Source of the DNA: Cyanoderma ruficeps
Lineage: Eukaryota; Chordata; Aves; Passeriformes; Timaliidae
Direction: 5' to 3'
Assembly (NCBI GenBank): GCA_008694505.1
Contig: VZDJ01000049.1
Location: 2,041,676-2,105,675 of the forward strand
DNA length: 64,000 nt
Part shown: positions 36,201-51,200 of the stretch, one piece after another
How the letters are laid out: each line of letters starts with the position of its first letter
Numbering within the stretch: position 1 is the stretch's first letter
Notes under the pieces: generated by a model
What the model saw: only the letters and a program-made list of their open reading frames with translations
What the model was told of the DNA's origin: nothing
Database searches by the model: none
Position numbers and translations under genes: made by a program

Positions 36201-39200
36201 AATTTCTGAAATAGCCCGTTTTGCTGCCATCTTAAACGGGTATGCAAGAATTTAGGAAAGAATTTAAAATAAACGGCTTGCTTATCCTATCTAGGCCCAC
36301 GTAGCCCTGAAACGAAATTGGATAAAAAAGTGGCGCTTTAGAGAAGAAAATAGGAGTGATTCACATTTATTCCTAGAAATCCAGCCCGTCCCTGCCCATT
36401 TTACATACTGTCACCACTGTGCTAATGACTAAATGGCAATTTTCTGGTGCCTGTCATGCTCAGGAAGCTTTTACAGCTGGGTTGGCTGTTAGCTGGTATA
36501 TATGTTCCTTCCCTCAACAGTTTATTCCTAAATCCCTCCCATTTTCCAAAGCACGTTTTTCATTTCCATCTACCTTTCCATTTAGATGAATCCTTGCCTC
36601 CAAAAGCTGAGGATAATAGGCTTGAAGTACAATAATTTTCTCAATAGGTAGCTGGAGTTTTTAGAGGTGTCTGAATATACAAGTGGAAAATGGTGTCATC
36701 TCTCTGAGATTTTTGGGTTCGGACCTGCAAATTTCTGGGTATTTAAAATAAAATCTGAGGTTTCTTGCCTGCCTTTGATGTCAGCATTAGAATTCTCACT
36801 GGGGGCTTTTCTCTGTAGACATGGGAGGCTGTGATTTTGGAAAGAATCAGATTGCAGCAGAGAAAAGCTACCAAATAGAGTAGGACTGGAGAAATGGGTG
36901 ATCTTGGGAATTGGAAATAATAAATAAATGAAACTGGGACTGTTCAGGCTGCAGTGAAGCTGGGGAGGGACTCTTCATCAGGAACTGGAGCGACAGGACA
37001 AGAGGGAATGGCTTCAAACTGGAGGAGAGTTGGTTTGGAATGGATATTGGGAAGGAATTCTTGGCTCTGAGGGTGGGCAGGCCCTGGCACAGGTGCCCAG
37101 AGCAGCTGTGGCTGCCCCTGGATCCCTGGGAGTGTCCCAGGCCAGGCTGGACAGGGCTTGGAGCAGCCTGGGACAGTGGAAGGTGTCCCTGCCCATGGCA
37201 GGGGTGGCACTGGATGAGCTTTAAGGTCCTTTCCCACACAAACCAATTCCATGATTCCATGATATGAAAGAACAAATCTGAGAAGAGTCAAAGCAGTGGA
37301 ATTCTGTCCATTAATTCAGTTATTTTGGGGTTGTTTAAAGGAAGTTGTGTTCTCGTGTTTAAGGACAGCTTAATGTAGTTTTGATAAATGGCCTATGTTG
37401 GAAAATGCCAGAGCAGAGCCTGATCCCGGGACCTGGCTGGAGAGTTTGGAAAGCTGTTGGGGAAGGGAAGCATCTGGAGCTGTTCTTGGATTGGTTTTAG
37501 GGAGTAAATTGAGACTGAAATCTCATTTGTGTGTTGCAGACAGTGGGAACTGGGAGAAGTTTGAGGGGTGATTCTTCCCCAGAGCCGTATGAACACGGTC
37601 CCTTGTCCTTCCCTGCAGCATTCCCTGGAATTGTGGATCTGATCCATACACTTCATCTGTTCCTTTGTGCCACACAAGTAGAGCAGACAAATAGTCAACT
37701 TTGGCATTGTTTAGGTGCTTTGAATTTTCATTTCTAATTTCATTTTCTCTTGTTCTTTTAAGCTGGGGAGTCACAGGCTGTAATTACGCAAGACAATGCT
37801 TTTGATTAAAGCAAATTTTCTTTCTTGGGTGCACAGAAATGCTAAGCTAAAAGGTTAAATGTTTCATTTGCTTTCTGGCTTGTTCTTTTATCTCTCCCTG
37901 GAAAAAAAAAAAATAAGGAGAGGACTTGCTGTGCTGCACGACTTCCCTGCCTGGAGTGGATGCATTTCATCAGTGGAGGGTGTGGGTGCTATTTTTAACC
38001 ATCACTCCGAGGGGCAGCCCTGCTAAAATTACATCATTAATATCCCCAGCTGAAAGGAAATGGCAGAAAACACAACAGGGCCTTTGGAGTTTCTCCCTAT
38101 TGTGTTTTCCACTCCTGGGGGTGAATTATTCCAGGTGTGGCATTCCAGCAGAGTTGTTTACAGTCAGCCCCTTGTGAACATGCCCCAGGAAAAGTGTAAT
38201 AAGTGAATTTGTCTGCAAAAGCAGCAGGTATGAAATAGCTCTTAGTGGTTTGGAGAGCTCTTAGTTTGTATTCCTTCCTGTCCCTGTTATTAAAGAGTTC
38301 AGGGATTTGCTGGATATCCAATTATTGCAAAAGAAGTTGGGGAGCCAAAGCTTTAAAGATTAATTTTTTGCTAGAAGTGGTGTCTGTTTCATTCTGTAGG
38401 CCCTGCTAAAGGATCTGCTGGTGAGTCTGGAGATTCAGGGCTTGGAGATTTTTAGTGGATGGGGTCGTCTGGTGTTTTTTCCATTCTTTTTAGCTCAATT
38501 TCTGGGCATTCTCATTGCCCTGGCAAATATTCATAAAATCTACTTTGGGCTTTTCCCTCTTGTATTTGCTTCGTAGATGTGTTACAGTTGTCCAGAGGTT
38601 GTGTCGTGTCTCCAGATCAGTTTAACTGCTGAGTTAGAACTGTCTCTGTGAATCACTGGTCAAGTCTTGTCTGGGATCCAGAAAGAAGGAACAATGAGTT
38701 GTACAGAAGTAGAAAAGGGAACAAGAATATTAAAGCCTGAGAGCAGAGACACGAAAATTGCCACAAAAGGGGAACCTCAGAGAAGTGGCTGTGCAGGGAT
38801 ATTTGTTCCTCACTGAACTGAGCCCTTGAATGCGTTTGTGGCTCTTGGCAAGACTGTCTGTACTCAAGGATTTTTCTATTCCGCACGAGTCCCTTCGTCT
38901 GGTGTTTTTACATAGCGTGCTAAGAGAATTTGGTTGTTGTTTTTAACAAGGCTGTAATTCCTTAGAAAATACAAATTGAAGCTGCTATAAAATGACTTTG
39001 TCCTTGCTTCTCCTGCTTGTTATTGCAGCCTTAGTCATGAGTTTCCAGTGCTGAGCCTGATCTCAAAAATGCAGCAAACAGCACGTGCTTATTTACAGGA
39101 GCATTAAACCCTGCTGGCCTGGAGCAGCCCTTCCAAACCAGGCAAGCTGCTCGCTTCATCTGCCTCGGAGACCGAAATGCTGCATTTTCTCTGCAGTTGA

Positions 39201-42200
39201 AATCTCTTTAACTCCTTTGGGTAGGGGCAGGAATCCTTGGAGCCATCTGATCCCCGGGGCTGTGGTGTTTTAACACCAGATGCCCTTGGAGCCAGGGCAC
39301 GTTGGCTGAGCAGCTGCGGCCTCGTCCCCTCCCTCTGGGCTGCAGCCATGCCGATATATGGTTACAAACTGCACCCTCGGGCTGCAAAACAAACACCCTC
39401 CCCGTGCTGGGGGAAATGTATATTTATATATGGAGCACTCAGCTCCTGCTCTCCACTCTGAAGTTTAAATTGTGTCGGGCAAATCCTCGTCGGGTGAAGT
39501 CGGGATTGAGTGTATGCAGTGAGGGTTGGGGTGTTTTAATAGAGCAGCAGTGGGTTGTGATTAGCTGAGTGGTCTTAAATCAGCTTTATTCACTCATTAA
39601 GTGAGTAAAATCTTGGGTGAGGAGGGAAAACTGATGGGTAGTAGCAGCCTTAGCTCAGTTCTCATTTTGCTCACCTCCAGCAAAGGTGGTTTGCAGTTAG
39701 CTCAGGCTGCACCCAAAGGTGCTTTGGTGCTTTATTTCACTGGGTGTTGCTGTGAGACTTGATTTGTGCCTTGGTATTTAGGACACTGCTCCAAACTTCA
39801 AAGCTCAGGTCCCCAGCTGTGGTGACCACCTGAATGTGTCATTTTTTCCTTTCTGAGGTTTGAATCCTCTCTCTGAGCTCAGGGCCAGCGGTTGCTCAGT
39901 GCAGACCTCAAACTTCAAAGCCTTCAGCTGAACTGGGTTGGTTTCCTCGGTGATAGCTGGGATTTAGGGAAGTCTGGGTTTCTGGGCTTTGCTGCACTTC
40001 AGCAAAAAACCTCAAGTTTTCCATGGAAAACTGACTTTGCCTGTGTAATTTTGTAAGTGAATACAACTTTCAGATTGGAGTTAATCGTGAGGCTCACCTT
40101 GGGTTTGAGGGAGCTCAGGGAATTTTATGTGCCAGAGAAAATCCTTTCTGGGGAAAAGCAGGAGATTTCTCTATCATGAGCAAGGCTCCTCTTAAGAATG
40201 AGAAACAAAGCCAACATTTTGTTTAAAAGTGCTCTAAGAATAGTAAATAAAATAAGCACTCCATCAGATAAAACCAGACTAAATATACAACCACATCTCG
40301 CTTACCCAGAAAGTAAAATTATTTATATCTGAAGTTGAACATTTCTCTTGATTTCAGAGATGTTTTTGTTAGATAAATTCAACACAGGCAGCTTGCTTAT
40401 TGAAATTGCCTGTACAAGGCTGGATGTTGATGGTTACTGAAGCCACCCTTCGCCCCAGAGTTTGGGGGTTTGGTCACTTTTGCAGGAATTCTTTTCCGTG
40501 TTTCTGAGCTAATTGGGAGAAGGAGAATGAGTCTCTGAGCAAATGAGGTCCAGGGCTGCATTCAAAACTTAACACTTTTCACAGGCATGCTAATAGTTGG
40601 TTAGCTGCAGTTCTAAGTGGAGTCAGGCAGTAAATACAGTGTGCAAATGAAATTCCTGCAGTCCTTTAAAAATGCAGCCCACGAGGCACAAAATCTGAGC
40701 CCTGTTGAGCCTCACTGTGAGCGAGATCTCTGAATTTGTTGTAGGGTACCTTTAATACCTTCAGTGCTGCACATATTTACCTAAAATCACGCTCGAGAAC
40801 GCCACGGTATCAAAACCCATCCCTCAGGATTCCTTTTCCCTGTGTTCTGCCTGATATCCCAAAGAGCTGCATCTGTGCTTGGTTAGAGCTGTTGGAATTA
40901 AGGGATATATTGCTGGGTTGTCCCTGATGTCAAACTCTTGCAGCCTTTCCTGGCTCTACACCACAAAATTTTCTACCCAGAGCACCATTCCACGTTTCAG
41001 CAGCAGATCCTGCTGGATGTTCCCAGCCCCAGCACCTGCCCAGTGCCATGTGGTGGTGCTGGAATTTAGGAGCTGTTCCACAAATCCAGCCAATCCAGCA
41101 GCCCTTGCTGGGTACTTTATTCTGCAAAAGCTTTTTCTGGCCTCAGAAAAGAGGAAAAAGAAGAAAAAAAAAAAGGCACTTCATCAGGCAGTTGTGTGCT
41201 CAGTGGCCATGGCAGGAGGGAGCAGGGATGCAAAGTGCTGCTGGCCTCAAGGATTTGGGAAGAAAACCCTTCAAAACAGTGTTTGAAGCCATGTCTCGAT
41301 TTATTTTTTTTCAGAGCAGCTGAGTGTTTCTTCAGGGTTTTACATTTTCCTGTCCAGATGGGAGTTCTCTCCAGCCTCCAGCACAGGCACTTTGGGGTTT
41401 AGGGAAGCTTTTGAATCCAGGGAAGTTGCCCAACCCATCTTCAGGTTGATTGACTTTTGTGGTTGGCCGAAGTGCTGACAGGATCATTCAGGATTAATCC
41501 AAAAATGCATGACTTCAGTTAAAAGCTGAGCTTTACAGGCTTTTTTTTTATTATTATTATTATTTCTTTTTAGTATCTGTTTTGGAGAAACGTAAGAAGG
41601 TCACTTAGTTGGCAGCTTAAATCAGCCAAAGTGGAGAAATAGCAGAGACATGAAACCTCCTGGTTTGATTGGGGTGAGTGATACAATCCCAGTGTGTTAT
41701 TGCTTCCTCTGGGCTGCCAAAACTCAGCTCACGGCCTTGGTTTTTTTAAAAAAAAGCTGTGTAATTATTTCCTGTGGAATATTGCACTTCACAGGCCCCA
41801 GCCTTGCTCTTCAATTAAAGCAGGATTGATTTGTCACCTGAACTCCTGGTGGAGGGATGTGTTGGTTTGGATCTTAAATATTCTGTATGTTGGGAGAACC
41901 CTCATTTTTCACACTGGAAAATGCCAGAGCTGAGAGCTTTTCCTCTGCTGACAGAAATTTTTCATTATGTCCATGAAACTTTAATTTCCAGGGTTTTCCT
42001 GTTGAGGAGCAGCCAGCCAGAAGACTTTCTTGCAAACTAGTAAAACTGTTCTGTTTGCTTACAGTTTTTTTCCCGGCTCCACTTTCCTTTTCCATGGAAA
42101 AACTGTTGTCTGCTCATCCACTTTTAGTTTTAAGGGATACCAGCAGGAAAAACTGGGTGGTGGGTGCTGTCATGAGGCTGAGCAGGATCCAGATGAGTCC

Positions 42201-45200
42201 AACTCGAATTGTATCTTCATTTTCCTGTAGAATTTCAATAATTTTAATTTTTTTTTCAATCTGAACATTCAATTTAAGTATTTCTTGGCAAGCAGCAGCT
42301 TTATATTTGCAGAAAGTATTTGGGATCATTTCACTGTCCCAATTAGGCTTCCTCACACGGTGTTTTCTCCATCCATGACCCCTGCAGGATGTAAAAGCAG
42401 GTTAATATCTTTATAAATTATCCTTCTGGAGTGGTCTGAGATGTCACTTCTCACTAATACAACAGCAAAAGGTCATTTTCACGTGACAACTCAATGCAGT
42501 GAGCTGCAGAGAGAATTGCTCCATCTATTCCTACATTTGACTTTTTTAGAAGCAGCAAAATGAGGTGATTTTCAGAGAGAAACATTTGTTTCTTTCCCTG
42601 TTTCCCCTCTCTTTTAGGGAATGTTTGAAACCCTTCTGGGTGCTGTTGAGTGGGAGCATTTTCCCCTCTGGTATCTCATGGCTCGTGGCTTGTCAATTAA
42701 GTTAATTACGCCTTTTAATTGTTTGCTGCAGTTACATTTAAGGGTGCGTTTGATGGGTTTTTTGCCTCCCCAGCAGCGATTTCTGTAGGTGCAGCCCTCC
42801 CACGGCAGAGAGCACCTCCTGTTCTCCTGCAGTTGGACTCTGGCCCGTCGGCTGATGCAGATTAGATCTCTCTGGGGGAAGGATGGTTTGTGCAGCAGTT
42901 AATGTGTCCTGGAACGTGCCAAGGTGTGTTTCTGCTGCCTGTGGAATAGAGCAGAGTTCAAGCTGAATGGTTTCAGTGCCATCCTCTCCAGATTTGGAGG
43001 GTTCAGAGCCTGCTGGGCGCAAGGTTGGAAGTTTGAAGTGAGGCTTTGGGATGCTCTTCCAGGGGAATCTTCCTCTGAAATCATCTCAGCAGTGCCAGCT
43101 CTGTGTTGGCTTTAGTGACAGAGCTATTAGAAGATAATTTTGTCATTCTGTGGTTTGATAAAGGAGTTTTAGTAAATAAACACGAGTGTGACCTGATCTG
43201 AGCTCCTGGGACATGGTCCCCATCCCTGGAGGTGTCCAGGGAATAACTGGATGTGTCCCTCCGGGCTGGTGACAAGGTGGGGATCTGTCAGAGGTTGGAT
43301 TTGATGACCTTGGAGCTCTTTTCCAACCAAAATGATCCTGGGATAGCCCCAGCGCCGAGTTCTTGGCACCCTAAAGATGCTGATCATATTTAGATCTCAG
43401 TTCTCATCCTACAGACTCAGACCCTAATACTTAATTCTGCAGGTTTTCCTCAGGCCTCTGTTATTCTAGCAAAAGAATAATTCAGGTTTTGAGAAGTAGG
43501 AGAGAGTGAAATCAAATTTAGTGATGAGAAAACGTAGCCCTTCTGTGTTTGTGCAGCAGAGGATCAGCGTGTGTGCTGGGAACAAGAGGATATCCTGAAT
43601 TTTTTCTTTCCCTATCATAGCCCGGATAAAAATCTTTATTAGATTTGAAAAGTGAAAGCAGGAAGTTTTCTGCAAAACAGCCAAAAAACCCCCTCTCTTT
43701 TCATCTGATACTTACAAGCATTCAAAAAACCCAAACAAAAACCCCACAAACCCCTTTAGTTTCTGCTGTTTTGTTGCCATGAATGTGCTTTGCCTGTAGC
43801 AAATAAACCCTTTTCTCTGTCTTTCCTTCCCTCCCACCCTGAATATATGGGAATGGAAATCCTGGTGGGGTTGTGGGGAGCCTCTGTGGGATTTTATTCC
43901 CGGATTTTGGCATCTAATGGACAGCAGGAACTGGGTGATGCTGCTTTGGAAGCATTTCTTCAGCTCCAAGAGGAGATGCCATGTGAAAATGGTGGTGCTG
44001 CATTTCTTCCCACTTCTGTGTAAACAGGGATGTGGAAAGGATTTTATGAGTTCCCCTTTTGTTCTACTTTTTTCAGCACAAACTCAGTTGCTTGTCATGG
44101 TGTTCGATGCCTCTTTCCATTTATTAAATCTTTTAGTCCAGAGGCATCATTTATGATTATGGCCTCCTATAGAAAGGATTTTACTTAGGGGTTGGGGATT
44201 TTTTATTTTTTTTCCAGCTTAAAAATAACTCGCAGCCTTTCTGCTGTTTTTGGTCAAGTACCACAAACCAAGATGTTCAACCCAGTTTTATGAGGCTCAG
44301 ATTTTACCAGCTGGAGAGTGGCATTTCCATGCTGCATCCCACACAAAACTGATCCTGCACCCAGGGATTTAATCAAAGCAAATCCACTGTGTATGCAGTG
44401 GTGAAATACTGGATTTTCTGGAAAAGTGCTGGGCCACAATCAACACTGCTGATTTATCTTGAGTTACTTTATTTGTTCAGTAAAAGGAGCACAAAATTCT
44501 CAGTTTGGATTGTGGCACTGATTTATCTAATCCCTTCTGTTAGGATGGATCCAGAGATTGTAAATATCAATATCTGATTAATGTTGATATCAATGTTGAT
44601 ATTGATAGTTGTATCAATATCTGATGGGATATTGATACATTCTGTCCTTGCCCACACCCAGTGCAGGTTTTACCCTGACCTTGACCAGCCAGGAATGGCA
44701 GATCCTGAGGGGTTGGAATTGGCCTTTTGCTTTGTGCAGCTGCTGCCATTTTGGGAAGAGGAGGAGATCCAAGCTCCTGCTTTTTTGGAGGAGGAGGAGG
44801 CCAGAAATGCAGAGGATTTACCACCTGATGGTGAGCAGAGGGAGGGAACTGTGTGTCCTTGCACAGAAGCGCTGAACTGAGCAGATGAGAAATGCTCTGG
44901 GTGAAAATCCCCAGCTGGAATAGGAAAACAGACCTGAATGAAATGTCTTCAAGCTGCCTGGATTGTGTTTTCCCTGGATGTTGGGGCAGGGGGTGGGAGG
45001 CAGTGTTGGAAAAGGAGACGAGATGACGTCGCTCCTGTCCTGGCTGTGATTCCTGGCTGTGCCTCAGTGCTGGAGTATTCCACACTCAGCCTTCCATGCT
45101 GGATGCAATGAAATATACTTCCAAACTACATGGAAAATGCTGCTCTTGTGTTTAAAGAAAGCAGCAAATAATAATTTTAAAAAAATTAAAAAATCCTGAA

Positions 45201-48200
45201 GGGATGATGGCAGAAGGTGCTGGGAGCACTGAGGGTGCCACAGCCTTGCTGGAGCTTCTCCTCCAGCCCTGTCCTTCTCCAACCTCCTTTGTTTTCCTCT
45301 CCCCCTTTCCTGGGGATCTCATCCAGCTGTTCCACTCACCTGCTGGCATTTCCCAGATATTTATGGATAAATCTCTGCAGCAAAAAGCCTTGTGTGCCCC
45401 ATTTGCCAGTGCAAATATACTCTGAGAATGTCCTGAATTAGAAACTTTAACTGTTTTGCATCCCCTGGGTTGGGAAGTTGGAGTTTTGCTGAATTCAGCA
45501 TCCTGAAAAGCCATCAGTAAGTATCATGTTTCCTTAATTCTGTACAAAGGTTTTTCTGCTCTTGGGCTCATTTATTGGGATACTGAGTCGAGTCAGCCCT
45601 TTGAGCTTTTGAGACTAAAAGCTGTAAATAAAAATCTCTCTTTTTTCCCCCCCCCCCCTTTGTACTTGGTGGATGTCACCTTTTCTTCTGGAGTTGTGTA
45701 TCACTGATGGAATAAAGTGAAGCTTCAGGGTAGGTTTGGGAAGGTTCTTTTAATAAAACCAACCAGAAGTTAAACAACACACAGAGCAGGCGAGAGGCCA
45801 CAGAGCACGAACATACAACTTGATGAATTAAACAAGATTTCTTCAGGCAGGTGATATTTTTCATGGTATTTTAGTTAGCTGGGAGAAAATTCCTGGAGCT
45901 CTTTGTGTAATATTAGGAATTTATCCAGTTGGTTGTCCCTAAAGCCTGAAGGGCACTGAACTGCATTTCCTGCTCTAGAACAGACCTGATCTTACAAGAT
46001 CAGTGCAAAAATCTTCACCTAAACGTCCATTTTTCTAATTGCAGTCCTTTTCTGTGGATAAATTCACTGCAGGGGATTTTATTCACTGGGCAAGTTGAGC
46101 CCAGACGTTGAGCAGGGAAAGGTTGTGGCACTGTCAGCACCACAAAATCCAGGGGTGATCTAAGGTTTGTTATTAACCCACAGAGCGAAACAGGAATAGC
46201 TTGGTTTTCTGTCTCTGGGTAATCCAATTCTGCTGGAATTGCTGGAGATGAAAAATGAATGCCTGGGAGAGATGAGATTTGAATCCTTTAGAAATGCCAA
46301 ACGATAAGAACAGTTGCAGGAAAGCGAGGCTGGGTTTGCTATAAACAACAAACGTTGCGTAACACTGGCTGTGTTTTTCGAAACCAGATGTTGCAGCAGT
46401 TGACACCAGGATTTCTGCAAGTTCTTTGCTCATCCTTCAGCTGCCTCACCACATTCCCCCTCTCAATTCCCATTTTACACATTCTTTCTCATTACAATCC
46501 TGTAGTACTCACGCTTCCTATCAATATTCAGTTTATTTTAGCTGTGATCACAACTTGGGGGGCCCTAAATTCTCTTAAATAAATGTTCTGAGGTAGATTT
46601 TTTTTTAAATTAACCTTCTGCGTGTTCAAATCTTCATGTTCAAACCTTCACGCCACTAAATATTGTCTGGGTGGCTCAGCCACGTCTGGTGAGCAGATTT
46701 ATCCCTGTGGTGCTCAGCATGGGGCACAAAAATCGTTTCAGAAGCGTGAGAGAAACCCAGTGAAATCTTTTGAAAGGAACAAACCTCTCCAAAAAGCAGA
46801 CTGTGCAGGAGAAAGCAGTAAGTAATGAATTGATATTCATAAGCCCAGGGATTGATGTAATTGTAATTGGGAATTACATGGAGGAGGAACAGTTGTGAGG
46901 ATCAGAACAGGAATGTTCATTTTCTCCGTGTGGAGACAGGCACAAACATCTGTAGAGCTGAATTTGGGGGCTCTCAAAATTTTCACTGCAAATGTGATTC
47001 AAAGAAGAGATTTTCAAGCAGCCGAGACCCAGGTGGCAACATTTGTAAATGTGCAGGAGCTGCTGTGCTCCCCTGAGACCCCACCTGCAGAACTGCATTC
47101 AATTCTGGGATTCCCAGTGGGAGAAATTGCTGGAATGAGTCCAGAGGGCTCATGGAGCTGCTCCAAGGGCTGGAGCCAGGCTGGGAGAGCTGGGGGTGTT
47201 CACTGGAGAAGGGAAAGCTCCAGGGAGAGCTCAGAGCTCCTTCCAGGGCCTAAAAGGGCTCCAGGAGAGCTGGAGAGGGATTTGGGACAAGGGATGGAGG
47301 GACGGGACACAGGGAATGGCTCCCACGGCCAGAGAGTGGATTTAGATGGGATTTTGGGCAGGAATTGTTCCCTAGGAGGGTGCTGAGCCCTGGCACAGGT
47401 GCCCAGAGCAGCTGTGGCTGCCCCTGGATCCCTGGCAGTGCCCAAGGCCAGGCTGGACAGGGCTTGGAGCAGCCTGGGGTGGTGGAAGGTGTTTGGAGCA
47501 GGATGGGCTTTAAGGTCCTTTCCAACTCAAACCATTCTGGGATTCTCTGAGGACACAAACACCGACAAGGCCACGATGAAACCTTCAGGCCACAACTGTT
47601 GGGAAACAGCTCCAGATGGGCAAGAGGGTGGCCTTGGGTGGAGCCACCCTGGGGACAGGGACAAGGGAGGTGGCACAGGCCAGGTCACTGTTGCAGTGGT
47701 GCTCTGTGACTTCATTGCAGTGTTTTGTTGGCACTTAGGAGGAAGTTCCATGTGATAAACATTGGTTTGAGTCTTACTGATAACAAAAAGTTAATAATAA
47801 ATAGTCCTGAAAACAGGTAAACAACTTGTACGTGGTGATTCTCTGGAAATAAAATTCTGGGCTCTGCTTGTTAGGACTCCTCAGTGAAAACACACCATCT
47901 GTCCCTTCAGGCACCTGTCACTCAGGTAAAACTTTAGTGACTCTGGGTTGGGATAATTCTGCTTTTGTAGTTTTAGACCAGTGTAAATTGGCTTTTTGTA
48001 AGAAAAAAATCCATTTGTGTATCCCCGTGAGTGCAGTCAGAAGGCAGGAGGAATTTATGAGAGAATAAAAAAATCAAAGAAATTTTTTTCATGGTGAATT
48101 CCTGATCTGGGTGTCTTGGGAAGTGGGAGTCTCCAAGAATTCAGCACGTCAAATATCTGATATGCAAGATGGTGTTTCTAGAGGCAGTGACCTGTCCTGG

Positions 48201-51200
48201 CATTCCATCCTTTCCACACTCAAATCCTGGTTTTACTTACACCTTATTCCCTTGGAGGCTGAAATTTTCTGTGAAGCTGCAGGAAGGGAGGAGTCAGAGC
48301 CATGAAACCACACTGAACTTGTAAAACCAGGCCCTGAAAACATGGAGACTTTTTCCTCATCCCAGTTTCCCTGGGAGGGATGGTGTTTATTCCTTGATGT
48401 TACTCAGATAATTCCATGTGTGTGTGGTGTGTTATTACAGCCATGAGGGGGGTGATGAGAGCTTTGCCTGGAGTGAATTATTTGGGTTAAAAGTGCTTGG
48501 AATGAAGCTTTCCCGAGGCTGGATGTGAAAATAACATGAAGTGGGCAGGGAGGACGTTGGAACTGGGCACCTGGAGCACCTCCACAGGTCATGGGATGCT
48601 CTCAGAGCAAGGCCTGGCACTTCCCAAAAGTCCTCACTTCTGCCTGTATTTAGGATTATCCTCCTCATTCTCTCTTCTCTCTTTGTTTTTCCACAGTGAG
48701 TGTTGAAAAAGTGGAATTAAAGGGGCTGGCACACAAGAAGAATGAAAGAAATGTTGAGTATTCCTTTGAGGTAAGTTTGGGTTTCCTTTCCTATGAAAGA
48801 AGGGAGGATAACACTTAAGGAGGAATTAAGGAAATTTTCAAACTTTTGTTGTTGAGTCCCAAAAATCCTTTTGTGAAAGCAGAGCTCCTTTGGGACTGAT
48901 AATTTTGAATCAATGCTTCGAAAGTCAGAAATGGCTGTGGATGATGCACAGGTTGGTATGTTGGGATTGGCAAAAAAAAAAAACAAAAAAAACCAAAAAG
49001 AAAAAGTCATTTTAATGCAGGAAATTTTGGCAGTGTTTATTTAGGGGGAAATAGGATGCCACACTTAGAGGATGCTTACCCATATCTATATCCAGTGTCT
49101 ATTCTTCTGCTGGAATGCAGAAGCCAGAGAGAATTTTAAGTCCTAATCTGGACAAAGAACAATGTGGGCTGTGAGGGCACAGCTGCTGGAAAGAGGCAGG
49201 GAAGGGAGCCTGTGGGATAATGCCTCCAAAAGGTCGGAGAGTACAAAAAAACTTGGGAAATTCTTCAGGGTTTGAGGAAAACTCTGTGGAGCAAGAGTTG
49301 GGGGGAGGAGTTGACTGGAAGGGGATTTTCACAATGGTCTAAAAACCTTTCCAAAGGGAATAAAAATCCTTCCCAGCAAAGGGGGGGTGTTAATCCAGCA
49401 GGAAGGGCAGAGCAGGAACTGCTGTCTGTGCACTGGAGGCAGCCTGACTGCGAGTGGAAGTGAGAGCAGAGCTGTGGAATGAGTGTGGCTCACCACACAC
49501 CGCGGCAGCAGCAGCTTCCCCCCGGCCTGACGCAGCCTCTGGAGCTTGGGGCCTGCCCCCAAATCCGGTGCAGGGATGAGTTCATCCCATGAAAGCCTGG
49601 CTGAAGGGCAGGGATGGAGCTGGGTGCTGCTGAGGAGTTCACAGACTGTTTTTCTCCCAGCTGGAAATGAAGGATTCCAAAGTTGGGCACGCACGGCCCA
49701 GAAAACTTCTTTGGGTTGTTTAATGAGGCGAAGTGGGGGGTGAAAAAAGGAGAACCCAAAAAAAGAACCAGGTGGGAGATTCCCAATTACCCACAGTTTC
49801 ACCAGGTTATTCCTTAAAACTCCCAGCCAAGGCAGAGCATCAGCTCAGCATCTGTTGGGCTTGTTGGCAGCATTAACCTCGGCAGGATTGGATTCATGGA
49901 GAATGTCCCAAATTTCCTGAATCCCCAATTGTTCCAAATGTCATCAATCACAGACAGGATTTTTCCAAGGGCTTTCCAAACTCCGTATGAAGCCTGCAGT
50001 TGTCTCCACTCCAATTAAGATCTCGTGAAACTTCTTTTCCTATTACAAATTTTTCTATAAATAACAGAAATTACTGTACCCAGTGTTTGCCTCAACAGCT
50101 TGAACTGAAGGAAGAGCAGAGACTTCAGCTGAGCTGATAAATTGCTGTTTGCTGGGTTAAAAACCCAATTATGGGATGGTTTTGTTCCGTTCAGGAGCTT
50201 GGCAATAGCGGGTCAATGGATGGAGCAGTTTAGTGTTTGCAGTGTTATTGTTTCCCCCATTTACAGTTCACGTTATTGTTTTATAAGTATTGAAAATTCA
50301 AGCTAAAACAGAAGTCATGATGATTGTTGGGTTATTACAGAACTAGAAAAAAAGAGAGTATTTCCTGTACTTTCCGAAATTCCTTGTGAATTTAAAAAAT
50401 ATTTATTTACCACAAACCTAAAAAGAAAAAACCCAAAAGCAACCCAAAACTTGGTAAAACCACTCAAGTTTTTCTGTCTTCTTTTCTTCCCCCCTCTCCC
50501 CACTATTTTTTTTTTGTGTAACAACTCTGCTGAGAGGAAATTCCTCCCTTATGTAATATATTTTGAAATCCTCTCCCCACTCTTTTTGGCAGCTTTTGGA
50601 TGGCTGGAAAAACTTTGTGTATGTTTGGAGTTGTCATTGAAACTAATGTCATGTGAGAGGCTGCTCTGTGATCCCGAAACATCCACCCAGCTCCTTCCCC
50701 TGTGGATCCAGGTGCCTCCCAGACTGCTCCAATGAATCTTTTGGATCCGTAGGGATTCATCCCTGGCCTGGCTCGTGGTGATTTTCCTCAAGCCAAGAAA
50801 TCCTGATTTTTGGCTCGGTTAAACTTCATCTCCCAAGCAATAAAGGCTTCGCTATCCAAGGATGTTGTGACTTGTTTGTGTGGGAAGAGATACTGAATAT
50901 TCCCTTTTTTTTAGGGCATGGACAAGATGGAGTCTGGAGCTGGAGCTGCAGGTTTCATGGGGAAGCTTTTGCCTGGTTTTTTTGCTGCCATCCCCAGTTT
51001 CTCCTGGCATATGGAGTTGATTAATTAGCAATAGGCAGCCTTGTGTGAGGGGAGCCGTTCTTGTTGGAAAGCAGATCCTACGAACCAGCTGTTTTCTTTA
51101 ACAATAATGAGGGGAAAAAATTCCATTACTCCATGGCTGGTTGCTTAACTCTGGATGTGTGCAGTGTGTAAGGGCTGTGTAAACTCTGAGGGCCTTTTCC

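Larger units (their letters stand above)
28996..48696 (+). other. ZCCHC14: ZCCHC14 intron 2 (19.7 kb)
   Basis: Bounded by GTGTGT and ..TTCCACAG. It is the largest intron. It holds CR1 fragments at about 31.1, 35.1, 36.9, 43.2 and 47.1 kb, a (TG)10 run at 30942 and a C12 run at 45647. No internal exon or nested gene was recognised. Candidate regulatory patches (39.3-39.5 kb and 44.57-44.64 kb) are described in the findings. Confidence 0.9.
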
